This document shows positions 25,129 to 33,883 of a DNA stretch of 64,000 nt, in pieces. Under the pieces are notes generated by a model, which did no database searches, was not told where the DNA came from, and was given only the letters and a program-made list of their open reading frames with translations. Made by a program: the position numbers and the translations under genes. How positions within the stretch are numbered: position 1 is the first letter of the stretch; each line of letters begins with the position of its first letter. The stretch comes from Cupriavidus pampae (GTDB lineage: Bacteria; Pseudomonadota; Gammaproteobacteria; Burkholderiales; Burkholderiaceae). The stretch lies in contig NZ_CAJZAG010000001.1 of the NCBI RefSeq assembly GCF_914271485.1, positions 930,001-994,000 on the forward strand, written 5' to 3'.

Positions 25129-25977
25129 TTATCGTGGCCGTGCAGCCAGATGAATGCTGCCGTCAGCCTCGCCGCGTACCGTCACCGGCAGGATGCCGGG
25201 CAGCAGCTTCAGAATGGCGGGTACCTGATCGCGATCGAACTCCCCGGAGAGCCGCAACTGCGCCACGCGCGGATCGTCGATGACGATGGGGACGCGCGCG
25301 TGCGGCTGCATCTCGGCGATGGCATCGGCAAGCGTGGCGCCATCGAACGAGAACTTGTCGCGCTGCCAGGCAAGGGCGCGTTCGGTGTCCACGATCACGG
25401 TGCGACCCGGCTGGCCATCGGCCGGCACATCGACGCGTTCGCTGGCGCGTAGTTGACGGATCTGACCGCCGGCCTCGACTTCCACCGCGCCCTCCAACAC
25501 GACGACGCGCGTGCGCTGGGGCAGCCGCTGGACATCGAACACCGTGCCAATGTCACGCACGCGAGTCGATCCCGCCGTGACAATAAACGCGCGCGGACCA
25601 TGGGCGACCGTGAACACCGCTTCGCCCTGTTCCAGCACGAGCGTGCGCGTGCGCAACCCCCATTGGACCGTCAGTCGGGTGTTCTGGTCGAGCATGGTAC
25701 TGCTGCCATCGGCAAGCTGCACGGTGCGCGGGGCGGACTCGGCCGAGAACTGCTCGGTGCGATACGCAGGATCGGCGAGCCACGTGCCGGCAATCAACGT
25801 CACCATGGCAATAGCCGCGGTCGCTTGCGTACGACGCTGCTTGCGGCGACGCGCCCCCGCGGCGGCCGTAATGGCTTCCACCGAGGGAAAGCGTTCGCGC
25901 AAAGCCTCCTGATAAGGCGAGAGCGGATCGCGCGAGGGCGTGGGGGAATCGGACATCGACAGGGCAGGGGGTCTCAC
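25129..25977 (-). CDS. fecR: FecR-family anti-sigma factor / sigma regulator
   Basis: A 282-residue inner-membrane protein with a cytoplasmic N-terminus, one membrane segment (ATAAIAMVTLIAGTWLA, about residues 52-68) and a periplasmic FecR domain (RTVQLADGSSTMLDQNTRLT, VLEQGEAVFTVAHGPRAFIV) plus a C-terminal DUF4974-like fold. It relays the signal from the STN domain of the receptor to the ECF sigma factor. The GTG start overlaps the stop of the sigma gene (GTGA), so translation is likely coupled; an ATG 7 codons later is the alternative. Confidence 0.87.
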   Translation of the reverse strand: MRPPALSMSDSPTPSRDPLSPYQEALRERFPSVEAITAAAGARRRKQRRTQATAAIAMVTLIAGTWLADPAYRTEQFSAESAPRTVQLADGSSTMLDQNTRLTVQWGLRTRTLVLEQGEAVFTVAHGPRAFIVTAGSTRVRDIGTVFDVQRLPQRTRVVVLEGAVEVEAGGQIRQLRASERVDVPADGQPGRTVIVDTERALAWQRDKFSFDGATLADAIAEMQPHARVPIVIDDPRVAQLRLSGEFDRDQVPAILKLLPGILPVTVRGEADGSIHLAARPR

Positions 25978-26534
25978 AACGACAGTTCCTGCGGGGTGGC
26001 GACAGACGCCTGCGGCGTGCCCAGTGCATCCAGTTCCGGTGCCAGCAACGCCATGGCACGCGCCATATGCCGCGTCACCATTCCCCGCGAGATGCCCAAT
26101 CTTAATGCAACTTCCTGCTGCGGCAGCTCATGAAGCCGATGCAGGATAAAGACCTCCTGACAACGCGGTGGCAGCGCGGCAATGCATTGCTCGAGGCGAT
26201 CGACGGCCTGCCGATGGGCAATGGCATCGGCGACGTCCGGCGTAGCACCCGCCATGGCGCTGGTGTCGGCGTGCCACGCATCGGCATGGGATTGCCGTGT
26301 CGACTCGGCACGAAACCGATCAATCGCGCGATGCGTGGAGACATGCCGGAGAAACGCGAGCGGCTGCACGACCTCGCCCGCTGGCGGGCGCTCGAGCAGC
26401 TGCACGCAGACGTCTTGCAGCACGTCGCGCGCGAAATGCCGATCTCCAAAACGCCGCCGCACGTGGTCGACCAGCTCGTCGTAATGACGCAGTAGCGCGG
26501 CAAACAGCGGAGGGTGAGAAGAGTCGCGCAGCAC
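25974..26534 (-). CDS. fecI: FecI-type ECF sigma factor
   Basis: A protein of about 186 residues with sigma region 2 (LLRHYDELVDHVRRRFGDR, then ARDVLQDVCVQLLE) and region 4 (ALPPRCQEVFILHRLHELPQ followed by a helix-turn-helix). It would direct RNA polymerase to the receptor promoter when the siderophore is bound. The start is uncertain: the frame is open to 26627 but would then read through the Fur box; GTG 26534 is chosen because it places region 2 at the usual distance and leaves the Fur box upstream. No strong ribosome site is visible. Confidence 0.82.
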   Translation of the reverse strand: MLRDSSHPPLFAALLRHYDELVDHVRRRFGDRHFARDVLQDVCVQLLERPPAGEVVQPLAFLRHVSTHRAIDRFRAESTRQSHADAWHADTSAMAGATPDVADAIAHRQAVDRLEQCIAALPPRCQEVFILHRLHELPQQEVALRLGISRGMVTRHMARAMALLAPELDALGTPQASVATPQELSL

Positions 26535-26581
26535 GGCGAGGGGGCGAGAGACAGCAAGAGGAGAGAACCGCGCGGAGTATA

Positions 26582-26600
26582 AATGATAGTGATTCTTATT
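26582..26600. promoter_or_regulatory. Fur box upstream of fecI
   Basis: On the minus strand the 19-mer AATAAGAATCACTATCATT is close to the Fur consensus GATAATGATAATCATTATC family. It lies about 50 bp upstream of the chosen fecI start, so the FecIR-receptor operon is predicted to be iron-repressed. Confidence 0.75.
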
Positions 26601-26713
26601 TGCAAGCACGCTGCGGCGTGTCTGCAACAGTGGCGTTGGTTTGCTTCCGCACGGAGCCGAACGTTAGTTGTCACTATCCTCCCGGTTCAGCACTCTAGAC
26701 AGGAGCAACGTCG

Positions 26714-27286
26714 ATGAGCGACGACCACGTGTTGGCCGGCCCCGCCTTTGACCGACAGCAGAACATGCGTGACGCGGGGGTGTTCAACCGGCTCGATGCC
26801 ATGCCCATGCGGCCGAGTCCTATCGATCCAGCGTGGATACGTAGCGGTCGCCCGGTGACGCGGTGTGCCGATCATTCGGATGCCCTCGACACCTTTGCCT
26901 ACACGGTGGTGTGGGATTGCACGCGCAGCACGTTCGACTGGCACTTCGATTCGGATGAAACCATCTATATCGTCGAAGGCAGCGTGCGCGTGACTGACGC
27001 GCTCGGACAGACCCACACGCTGAACGCGGGATCGATCGGCTATTTTCCCGCGCACACCAGGTGGTTATGGGAGGTCGATCACTACGTGCGCAAGGTGGCC
27101 TTCCTGCGACGTGAGGTGCCATTCGGACTCCGATTTGTCACACGCCTACTGACGCGCCTCGACCTCGACGGGCGCGTATTGCGACGCCTGCGCGCGATGC
27201 GTGCGGCGCGTCAGGAAAGCCGCGAGCCTCGCAAGCGCGTGCGTCCCTCCACCGCGGCGTTGGTGCTGATGTCATTCGCGTTGTAG
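26714..27286 (+). CDS. Cupin-domain protein (PF05899-like)
   Basis: A 190-residue protein with a single cupin barrel. The two metal-binding motifs are degenerate: WDCTRSTFDWHFDSDETIYI near residue 76 and SIGYFPAHTRWLWEV near residue 114. This pattern, with ETIYIVEGSVRV between, fits the DUF861/cupin_3 family with an enzymatic or sensory role. The C-terminus is an Arg-rich extension (RLDLDGRVLRRLRAMRAARQ) that could bind nucleic acid or the membrane. AGGAGC lies 8 bp upstream of the ATG. It is monocistronic and divergent from fecI; nothing links it functionally to iron. Confidence 0.65.
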   Translation: MSDDHVLAGPAFDRQQNMRDAGVFNRLDAMPMRPSPIDPAWIRSGRPVTRCADHSDALDTFAYTVVWDCTRSTFDWHFDSDETIYIVEGSVRVTDALGQTHTLNAGSIGYFPAHTRWLWEVDHYVRKVAFLRREVPFGLRFVTRLLTRLDLDGRVLRRLRAMRAARQESREPRKRVRPSTAALVLMSFAL

Positions 27287-27445
27287 CCCCCAAATATCGC
27301 TCGCATCACTCCCTTGTCATGAACCCCCGGCATCATCGGCGCCCATACAAATAGCCAGAGCGTCGGGAGCCGGTGCGCGCCTCGCACCGATCGATGATGC
27401 ATCGGCACCATTGGGTCATCGAGAAATCAGGTTCAACAGGGAATC

Positions 27446-29128
27446 ATGCGTTACAGCAAAACCATTACCGCACTCGCGGCCGGTCTGGTCGTGGCATTTG
27501 GCTTCTACGGTTGCGGCGGCGACGATGCCACGACTACCACACCGTCGGCACCGGCACAGCCGAACACTCCCACGACGCCGACCAATCCGACCAATCCGAC
27601 CGATCCAGTCACGCCGACCAAGCCGGCGGAAGTCACCGGACGCTGGACCACGGGCGATCTGCATACGCATACGACCGAGTCCGACGACGCGCAGAATACG
27701 CTGACGACGGTGCTCGACCAGTCCTTCGACAAGTTCGGCCTAGACTGGACCGCGATTACCAATCACCTGCGCGCCTCCACACGCGACCAGAATGGCACCG
27801 CGATTCCCGGTGGTTCCATCCCGTACTCGCAGGCCATGGCCACGTACGAGATTCCCGCGGTCAAGCAACTGCAGGACAGCGGCCGCTACGCCAAGAAGCT
27901 GATCTTCTCGGGGTTCGAATGGGACATGCCGACGCACGATCACGTCAACGTCGGCATCTTCACCGGCGCGCCGCTTGCCACGGCCACCAAGGCTGCGAAC
28001 GAGTTCGAGTACTTCTTTACCAATCGCAACGTGGCGCAGTTCGATCCGGTGGACGTCACCGCCTGGAGCGCCAAGGGTCCGCGCGCGTTCACGACGCATG
28101 CCGATTCGGTCAAGGCGTTCGCCTGGCTGCGCGACAACTTCCCCGACACCAGCTACGCGCTGATCAACCATCCGTCGCGTAACCCGGGCCTGTACACGGC
28201 GGCCAACTATCGCGAGTTCAATGACACCGCACCGAACATTGCGTTTGGCGTGGAAGGCATGGTCGGCAACCAGATGGAACCGAACCGCGGTGGCTACACC
28301 AGCGCGTACACCGCAGCGAACGTCAAGTCGCGCGTCTACGGTGGCGTGGACTATGTGGTCGCACAGGTCGGCGGTATCTGGGATGCCATGCTCGGCGACG
28401 GCCGTCGCTTCTGGAACGTGGCCGACTCGGACCACCACTTCAAGGTGATCGGCGCCAACAGCAGCGGCTATTTCCCGGGCGAATACGCCAAGACGTACGT
28501 GTGGCTGGAGAACAAGTACACCGGCGTGAAGGCGATTATCGAAGGCATGCGTTCGGGCAAGATGTTCTCGGTGTTCGGTGACCTGATCAACGCGCTCGAC
28601 TTCAATATCGCGAATGGCACGACCAAGAGCGAGATGGGCGGCGAACTCAAGGTCAAGGCCGGCGAGACCGTCACGGTGACGATCCGCTTCAAGAGCCCCG
28701 ATCGCAATAACTACGAGTACCCGCTGGACAGCGGTGTCAACGTCAACGCACGTCCCACGGTCAACCACGTCGACCTGATCGCTGGCGACGTGACGCCGCG
28801 CGCTGCGGCCGGCACGCCAGAGTACAGCAAGGAAACCAACGACTCGACGAAGGTGATCGCAACGTTCACGTCGACCGACTGGAAGCTGGACGCGGACGGC
28901 TACAACACGATGACGTTCACGTACAAGGCGGCCAAGAGCCAGTACTTCCGCCTGCGGGGCACCAACCTCGGCATGAACGTGGCGGGTGAAACACTGAACG
29001 GCGACCCGCTGGCCGATCCGCAGACGACCGTGACGGAAGACACCGCGCGCTTCAACGCGATCAACGCGCGTAACTACAACGATCTGTGGTTCTACTCGAA
29101 CCCGATTTTTGTGACGGTGGGATCGTAA
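27446..29128 (+). CDS. Surface lipoprotein with PHP-type phosphoesterase-like domain
   Basis: A 560-residue exported lipoprotein. The signal peptide ends at the lipobox FYGC (Cys26), followed by a Thr/Pro-rich linker with TNPTNPTDP repeats (27575-27625). The catalytic part starts at WTTGDLHTHTTESDDAQ, the PHP motif I (HxH), with TAITNH as motif II, THDHVNVGIF and ALINHPSRNPG as further His motifs, and NVADSDHHF near residue 327. A C-terminal beta domain follows. PHP proteins bind two or three metals and hydrolyse phosphoesters; secreted lipoprotein forms are little studied. A hairpin at 29138-29167 follows the gene. Confidence 0.75.
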   Translation: MRYSKTITALAAGLVVAFGFYGCGGDDATTTTPSAPAQPNTPTTPTNPTNPTDPVTPTKPAEVTGRWTTGDLHTHTTESDDAQNTLTTVLDQSFDKFGLDWTAITNHLRASTRDQNGTAIPGGSIPYSQAMATYEIPAVKQLQDSGRYAKKLIFSGFEWDMPTHDHVNVGIFTGAPLATATKAANEFEYFFTNRNVAQFDPVDVTAWSAKGPRAFTTHADSVKAFAWLRDNFPDTSYALINHPSRNPGLYTAANYREFNDTAPNIAFGVEGMVGNQMEPNRGGYTSAYTAANVKSRVYGGVDYVVAQVGGIWDAMLGDGRRFWNVADSDHHFKVIGANSSGYFPGEYAKTYVWLENKYTGVKAIIEGMRSGKMFSVFGDLINALDFNIANGTTKSEMGGELKVKAGETVTVTIRFKSPDRNNYEYPLDSGVNVNARPTVNHVDLIAGDVTPRAAAGTPEYSKETNDSTKVIATFTSTDWKLDADGYNTMTFTYKAAKSQYFRLRGTNLGMNVAGETLNGDPLADPQTTVTEDTARFNAINARNYNDLWFYSNPIFVTVGS

Positions 29129-29137
29129 GGTACGCGC

Positions 29138-29167
29138 GGAACGGCGGGCGAGGGTGCCCGCCGTTCC
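29138..29167. terminator. Hairpin between convergent lipoprotein and DUF302 genes
   Basis: A perfect 12-bp stem GGAACGGCGGGC/GCCCGCCGTTCC with loop GAGGGT. It lacks a long T-run on either side, so termination may be inefficient. Confidence 0.6.
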
Positions 29168-29179
29168 GCTTGTTCTGCC

Positions 29180-29674
29180 TTACTTCGAAGAGGCGACGCT
29201 TTCCAACAGCGGTCGCACGGCAGCCAACGGCGCGACCATGTCCGCCGACAGACCATAATCGGCAGCCAGCACGCCGCTGAGGTCCTGGTAGTCGATATGG
29301 GTTGTCCCGCGCTCGTCCTGCCAGACCACCGCCCTTAGCGGCAACTCCACCGCGGCATGCGGATTCATCTGCATGGCTGGCGTGCCCCCCTTGGGGTTAC
29401 CAAAGAGAAACAACCGCGTCGGCCGCAGCGACGTGCCAGCCTGAGTCGCCGCCGCGCTCTGATCGATATCGGCAAACAGCGTCAGCCCGCGGGAAGCCAA
29501 CGTACTCTTGAGCCGATCGACCGTGGTCGCAAAACCATGTTGACTCGTCAGCGAGATCGTGCGAGCGGGGTAGGGCTTTTCCTGAGCTTGTGCAGACATG
29601 GCGGTCATTGTCCCAAGTGCGACTGCTGTCATGAGCATCCATGCAGCAATGCGGTGGTTCGATAGCGTGGTCAT
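29180..29674 (-). CDS. DUF302-domain periplasmic protein
   Basis: A 164-residue protein with a signal peptide ending AMSAQAQE and one DUF302 domain: HGFATTVDRLKSTLASRGL, then DIDQSAAA, RPTRLFLFGNPKGGTPAMQ and PLRAVVWQDERG. The domain resembles an ancient small-molecule or metal-binding fold; no reaction is known. The gene starts 3 bp after the cupin stop at 29678, so both are read from one transcript. Confidence 0.82.
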   Translation of the reverse strand: MTTLSNHRIAAWMLMTAVALGTMTAMSAQAQEKPYPARTISLTSQHGFATTVDRLKSTLASRGLTLFADIDQSAAATQAGTSLRPTRLFLFGNPKGGTPAMQMNPHAAVELPLRAVVWQDERGTTHIDYQDLSGVLAADYGLSADMVAPLAAVRPLLESVASSK

Positions 29675-29677
29675 GTT

Positions 29678-30124
29678 TTACGTCTGTACGCTCGCCCAAT
29701 CGGGAAGTTCGTCCAGATCGGGCCGAAGCGTGACGCTCTCCTGTTCGTTAGGATCGGTGCGGGAAATCAGCGCCACACAGGGTACATCGGGGCTCGGGTT
29801 GTACGGAAGGTGCGGCACCCCGGCCGGAATGTAAAAGAAGTCGCCCGCGCGAACCACGGCGTGATGTTCCAGGCGTTCACCATACCAGCATCCTGAAACC
29901 CCGCTCATGCCATAGATCGCCGTTTCATGCTCGGCGTGCATATGTGCCTTGGCACGTGCGCCGGGGGGGATGGTTGCGAGCTGCATGTGGATGTGGCGGG
30001 CGCCAACGGTTTCCGCCGAGATACCGACGGCATAGTGAAGACCTTGCTTGCCGACGAATTCGGCGCCGGGTTGTACGAGGTGGCAGGTAAGATCCTGGCG
30101 GCTGCCGTTCATAACGTTGCTCAT
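29678..30124 (-). CDS. Cupin_2-domain protein
   Basis: A 148-residue single-domain cupin. Motif 1 reads GARAKAHMHAEHETAIYGMSG with metal ligands H, H, E, and motif 2 is DFFYIPAGVPHLPYNPS, so the metal site looks complete, unlike the cupin at 26714. Met at 30124 is chosen as start; Met at 30112 is possible and neither has a clear ribosome site. The frame is open further upstream but that part has no family likeness. Probable first gene of a two-gene operon with the DUF302 gene. Confidence 0.75.
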   Translation of the reverse strand: MSNVMNGSRQDLTCHLVQPGAEFVGKQGLHYAVGISAETVGARHIHMQLATIPPGARAKAHMHAEHETAIYGMSGVSGCWYGERLEHHAVVRAGDFFYIPAGVPHLPYNPSPDVPCVALISRTDPNEQESVTLRPDLDELPDWASVQT

Positions 30125-30224
30125 AACGTTGGATTTGGATTGGGGACGACGATGCGCACACGGTAACCGCCGTCGAATTGGCGGGATTTCCAATTGCCCC
30201 GGTTGGCGCGGAGAAGAACGCTAT

Positions 30225-30239
30225 TGGACCAAGGTTCCA
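30225..30239 (+). promoter_or_regulatory. Copy A of the TGGNCC-WW-GGNCCA dyad
   Basis: TGGACCAAGGTTCCA followed by TTGCC, about 90 bp upstream of the DUF3300 start. One of four related sites in regions 30-44 kb (others at 34533, 35004, 44304). A further CCAATTGCC lies at 30191-30199. Confidence 0.5.
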
Positions 30240-30326
30240 TTGCCCATGTCGAACCGAAAACCTAACGTAATCAGGTGATGTCCACGCACATGCCAGACAT
30301 GGACATATCTGAAGGGGTCGTGCGCG

Positions 30327-31724
30327 ATGGGGTGGGTGCGAAGGTGGGTGCTCGGCTGCATTCTTGCCACGATCGGCACCGTGTGTGCCCAGAGCGCGGA
30401 TGCCCCTGCACAGCCCTTCAAGCCAGAGGAGCTGGAAGCGCTGGTTGCGCCGATCGCCCTGTATCCGGACGCCGTGCTGTCCCAGGCGCTGATGGCGTCG
30501 ACCTATCCGCTCGAGATCGTGCAGGCGGCACGCTGGCTGAAAGCCAATCCGAACGTGAAGGGCGACGCCGCCGTGAAGGCGGTGGAGAACCAGACCTGGG
30601 ATGTCAGCGTCAAATCGCTGGTCGCGTTTCCGCAAGTGCTGGAGCCGATGAACGACAAGCTGGACTGGACGCAGAAGCTTGGCGATGCGTTCCTGGCTCA
30701 GGAAAAGGACGTGCTTGCCGCAGTGCAGCGCCTGCGCGCGAAAGCCAAACAGGCCGGCAGCCTCCAGTCGAATGAGCAGCAGAAGGTGATCGTCGAGACC
30801 GCGCCGCCGGCCAGTGCCGCATCAGGCGGGACACAGGCCGACGCGCCACAGACCATCATCAAGGTCGAGCCTACCAATCCGCAGGTCATTTATGTACCGG
30901 CGTACAACCCCACCGTCGTCTATGGCGGATGGACTTCACCGGCCTATCCGCCGTATTACTGGCCGCCATATCCCGCGTACTACCCCGGTGGCGCATTGAT
31001 GACCGGCTTTGCGTGGGGGGTGGGCCTTGCCGCGGCCGGTGCCTTGTTCTCGAACTGCAACTGGGGCGGTGGCGATGTGAACATCGACGTCAACCGCGCC
31101 ACCAATATCGATCGCAGCTTCAATCGGGCGAACGTGGAGGGCGGCAAGTGGAAGCATGACTCCAGTCACCGCAAGGGCGTGGCCTATCGGGACGGTGCCA
31201 CGCGCGAGCGCTACGGCAACAACGTGGGCGGCGCCGACCGGCGAAATGATTTTCGCGGGCGCGACGGCGCTGGGGGCGGCACGGACCGCGCCGCCAATCG
31301 ACAAGGGGAACGGGGGCGTGACCAAGGCGGCGATCGTGGTGGTCAGCGCGACGGCAACCGCGGTGGTGATCGTGCCGGCAACCGTGAAGCCGGGGTGGCG
31401 GACAGAGCTGGAGGGGGGCAACGCGGCGACGCGGACCGCGGCAATCGCGTCAGCACCGCCGACCGTGGCGCGGGGGGCGCCGACCGTGGCAATCGTAGCG
31501 CTGGCGGGCGCGATAACGCGTTCCAGGGCGTCGGCGGCGGCAATGCGGCCCAGCGTGACTTCGACCGTGGTCGCGCAAGCTCCGGAGGCGGGCATGCCGC
31601 TCAACGCGGTGGCGGAGGTGGTGGAGGAGGCTTCCACGGCGGGGGTGGCTTCCAGGGCGGAGGCGGAGGCGGCTTTGGCGGAGGTCGTGGCGGCGGTGGC
31701 GGCGGCAGAGGGGGCCGGCGCTGA
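30327..31724 (+). CDS. DUF3300-family secreted protein
   Basis: A 465-residue exported protein. The signal peptide ends near GTVCAQSAD. The DUF3300 domain spans about residues 30-250: LEALVAPIALYPDAVLSQAL, ASTYPLEIVQAARWL, PQVIYVPAYNP and a Trp/Pro/Tyr-rich stretch PYYWPPYPAYYPGG. After it a segment GFAWGVGLAAAGALF could be a short membrane anchor. The C-terminal third is Gly/Arg/Asp-rich and ends in a glycine run with GRR. The family is common in Proteobacteria, often next to DUF2950 genes as here, and its role is unknown. GAAGGGG lies upstream of the ATG. Confidence 0.88.
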   Translation: MGWVRRWVLGCILATIGTVCAQSADAPAQPFKPEELEALVAPIALYPDAVLSQALMASTYPLEIVQAARWLKANPNVKGDAAVKAVENQTWDVSVKSLVAFPQVLEPMNDKLDWTQKLGDAFLAQEKDVLAAVQRLRAKAKQAGSLQSNEQQKVIVETAPPASAASGGTQADAPQTIIKVEPTNPQVIYVPAYNPTVVYGGWTSPAYPPYYWPPYPAYYPGGALMTGFAWGVGLAAAGALFSNCNWGGGDVNIDVNRATNIDRSFNRANVEGGKWKHDSSHRKGVAYRDGATRERYGNNVGGADRRNDFRGRDGAGGGTDRAANRQGERGRDQGGDRGGQRDGNRGGDRAGNREAGVADRAGGGQRGDADRGNRVSTADRGAGGADRGNRSAGGRDNAFQGVGGGNAAQRDFDRGRASSGGGHAAQRGGGGGGGGFHGGGGFQGGGGGGFGGGRGGGGGGRGGRR

Positions 31725-31804
31725 GCGCAGCCAATGTGCAACCGACATGCGACCGACATGCAACCTGATGCTGTGATCGGCGGTTTGGTCTTTAGGTGAT
31801 ACCT

Positions 31805-32731
31805 ATGTACGCGCTAACGTGTCTCGCGCGGCAGCGCATCGCCCGCGCATTGTTCCTGTTCGCGATGCTCGCCGCTGGCTCCGCCCCCGGCTATGCGCAG
31901 CGCGCATTCGATACGCCCGAGGCGGCGATGAATGCGTTCGGCGACGCCATTGCCACCAGCAATGACACCGCCGTGCAGGCCATGCTCGGTCCCACTTCGC
32001 GTAACGTCATACCGCCACTGGGCGCGGACTTGCGATATCGCTTCCTTGCAGCATGGAGTCAGGCCCACGGCATCAAGATGGATGGCGAGCGTCTCGCCCG
32101 CGTATCGGTGGGACAGGACGGGTGGACCCTACCCATCCCTCTGGTGCAGTCCAACGGGAAGTGGTATTTCGATATGCGAGCGGGCCTGGACGAGATTCGC
32201 TTCAGACGGATCGGCCGCAACGAATTGAACACGATCCAGACCATGCTGGCGATCTATGACGCCCAGCGCGAGTACGCGGACGGCAATCATGGCCCGAACG
32301 GCATGTCGGTGTATGCGCGCAAGCTCGTGAGCTCGCAGGGCAAGAAAGATGGCCTGTACTGGCCAACGCCACCCGGTGAGCCAGAAAGTCCACTAGGGCC
32401 GGCATTTATCGAAGCTGCCACAAAACTCAAAGGTGGCGAGGGCTATCACGGATATCGATACAAGCTTCTGACTTCTCAGAGATCCTCAGTCAACGGCAAC
32501 ACTTATACCTATGTCGTCAATGGACAGCTCTTTGGCGGGTTCGCGGTACTCGCATGGCCGGTTCGTTATGGCGAGACCGGTATCAAGAGTTTCATGATCA
32601 ACCACGAAGGAAAAGTCTACGAGCGCGATATGGGGCCAGACACCGCGGCGCGCGCCGCATCGATCGAATCATTCGATCCCGATCGGCAATGGACCGAAGT
32701 TTCGGCACAGGCTTTGGCCCCGCAGCAATAA
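31805..32731 (+). CDS. DUF2950-family periplasmic protein
   Basis: A 308-residue protein with a signal peptide ending APGYAQR. The DUF2950 hallmarks are RAFDTPEAAMNAFGDAI at the N-terminus, the central RNELNTIQTMLAIYDAQREYA and the C-terminal GFAVLAWPVRYGETGIKSFM with NHEGKVYERDMG. The ATG at 31805 has AGGTG 6 bp upstream and replaces an in-frame GTG 9 bp earlier. It follows the DUF3300 gene by 80 bp and is probably in the same operon. No activity is known for the family. Confidence 0.88.
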   Translation: MYALTCLARQRIARALFLFAMLAAGSAPGYAQRAFDTPEAAMNAFGDAIATSNDTAVQAMLGPTSRNVIPPLGADLRYRFLAAWSQAHGIKMDGERLARVSVGQDGWTLPIPLVQSNGKWYFDMRAGLDEIRFRRIGRNELNTIQTMLAIYDAQREYADGNHGPNGMSVYARKLVSSQGKKDGLYWPTPPGEPESPLGPAFIEAATKLKGGEGYHGYRYKLLTSQRSSVNGNTYTYVVNGQLFGGFAVLAWPVRYGETGIKSFMINHEGKVYERDMGPDTAARAASIESFDPDRQWTEVSAQALAPQQ

Positions 32732-32830
32732 TCATGCTGCCAATCATCGGCACAGGCAAAGTTTGCATTGCTTCTGACGTCGACCTAGGTTGTATGACAC
32801 AAACACCAAATTAAAACAAAAAGAACAGAA

Positions 32831-32865
32831 GGCAGGCTCGACGCCCCCGTACGAGATTGCCTGCC
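32831..32865. terminator. Stem-loop after the DUF2950 gene
   Basis: GGCAGGC (32831-32837) pairs with GCCTGCC (32859-32865), and TCG/CGA extend the stem with an internal bulge; CTTGTTTG follows. An A-rich run to the left could serve the minus strand. Confidence 0.55.
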
Positions 32866-32904
32866 CTTGTTTGTCGTCGCGTTTCTGTGCTCACGGGAGG
32901 CATC

Positions 32905-32967
32905 ATGGATCGAAAGCTGCTCTTGTTTTCGTTGGAAGGTGCCAGGGTCGGGACGCTGAGTGTCTGA
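32905..32967 (+). CDS. Possible 20-residue leader peptide before the sensor kinase
   Basis: ATG at 32905 follows GGGAGG by 6 bp, a better ribosome site than that of the kinase itself. It gives MDRKLLLFSLEGARVGTLSV and stops 12 bp before the kinase ATG. It may be a translated leader or a coupling peptide; it may also be chance. Confidence 0.25.
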   Translation: MDRKLLLFSLEGARVGTLSV

Positions 32968-32979
32968 CGGCGGAAATCG

Positions 32980-33879
32980 ATGATGCGACGATCGTCGGCA
33001 TGGCTGCTGTGTCTGAGCGCAGTCATCGGCTTCGGCTACGTGGTCGCGACACGCCAGCCGCAATTGGCACGGCGCGATGCGCGCAGGCCAATCCGCATGA
33101 CGTTGAGAGGCCCGCTGGCGGACATCCCGCCGCAGTCCGGCATTGCCGAGCTTGCAGGCTCCCTCGCGCATGAACTCAATCAACCACTGACGGCAATTAC
33201 CAGCAACGCGCATGCCGCGCGCGAATTCCTCGCCTCGAATACGTTCAATCAGGAACTGCTGAGCGAAATCCTCGACGACATGATCAACGACGCCTCTCGC
33301 GCCAGCGATATCGTGCGAGGCGTGCGCGCGCTGGTGCTCGGTGAAGCCCCGCGGATGGTGGCATTCAGCATCGCGGACGTGGTGGACCAGGCGCTGGATC
33401 TGGCGCGGCCGAATGCCAGAGCCCGCGGCGTCATCATCCGTCGAGAACTGGCGGACACGCTACCGCGCACGGTAGGCGACCCCGTGGAAATCCGGCTCGT
33501 GCTGTTGAACCTGCTCGTCAACGCGCTTGACGCGGTAGCGGCGGGACGGCCGAGCGGCGACCGCCTGATCTGGGTGCGCGTGCGGACCGACGGCACCACC
33601 GTCCGCATGGCGGTGCAGGACAACGGCGCGGGCGTCGCCCCCGAGGATCTCGACAAGATATTCCGCCCCTTCTATTCCTCGAAGCCAAAGGGTATGGGAC
33701 TCGGCCTGTCGCTTTGCCGTGCCCTGATGGAGCGCAATGGCGGCCATATCGAGGCCATAAGCAACAGCGGTCAAGGCATGACGTTCGAATGCGTCCTGCC
33801 CCGAGAAGCGGAAACGCTACGGGAGGAGGCGGCCGACAGCGCCGACACCTCCCGGTCCGCAACGATTGGCTGGAGGTGA
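32980..33879 (+). CDS. Histidine kinase with short N-terminal anchor
   Basis: A 299-residue kinase. A single hydrophobic segment (WLLCLSAVIGFGYVVA, residues 8-23) is followed directly by the dimerisation/phosphoacceptor helix AGSLAHELNQPLTAITSNAH with His64, and an HATPase domain with N box LLVNALDAV, G1 DNGAGVAP and G2 KGMGLGLSLCRALMERNGG. There is no PAS, HAMP or periplasmic sensor, so the signal must come through the membrane segment or a partner. It belongs to the FixL/TodS-like group. The cognate regulator starts 4 bp after its stop. Confidence 0.85.
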   Translation: MMRRSSAWLLCLSAVIGFGYVVATRQPQLARRDARRPIRMTLRGPLADIPPQSGIAELAGSLAHELNQPLTAITSNAHAAREFLASNTFNQELLSEILDDMINDASRASDIVRGVRALVLGEAPRMVAFSIADVVDQALDLARPNARARGVIIRRELADTLPRTVGDPVEIRLVLLNLLVNALDAVAAGRPSGDRLIWVRVRTDGTTVRMAVQDNGAGVAPEDLDKIFRPFYSSKPKGMGLGLSLCRALMERNGGHIEAISNSGQGMTFECVLPREAETLREEAADSADTSRSATIGWR

Positions 33880-33883
33880 GCTT

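Noticed and set aside
31156..31776. A 206-codon Ala/Thr-rich frame inside the DUF3300 gene
   Set aside because: It is a frame shadow of the Gly/Arg-rich tail; the DUF3300 frame is continuous and has the signal peptide.
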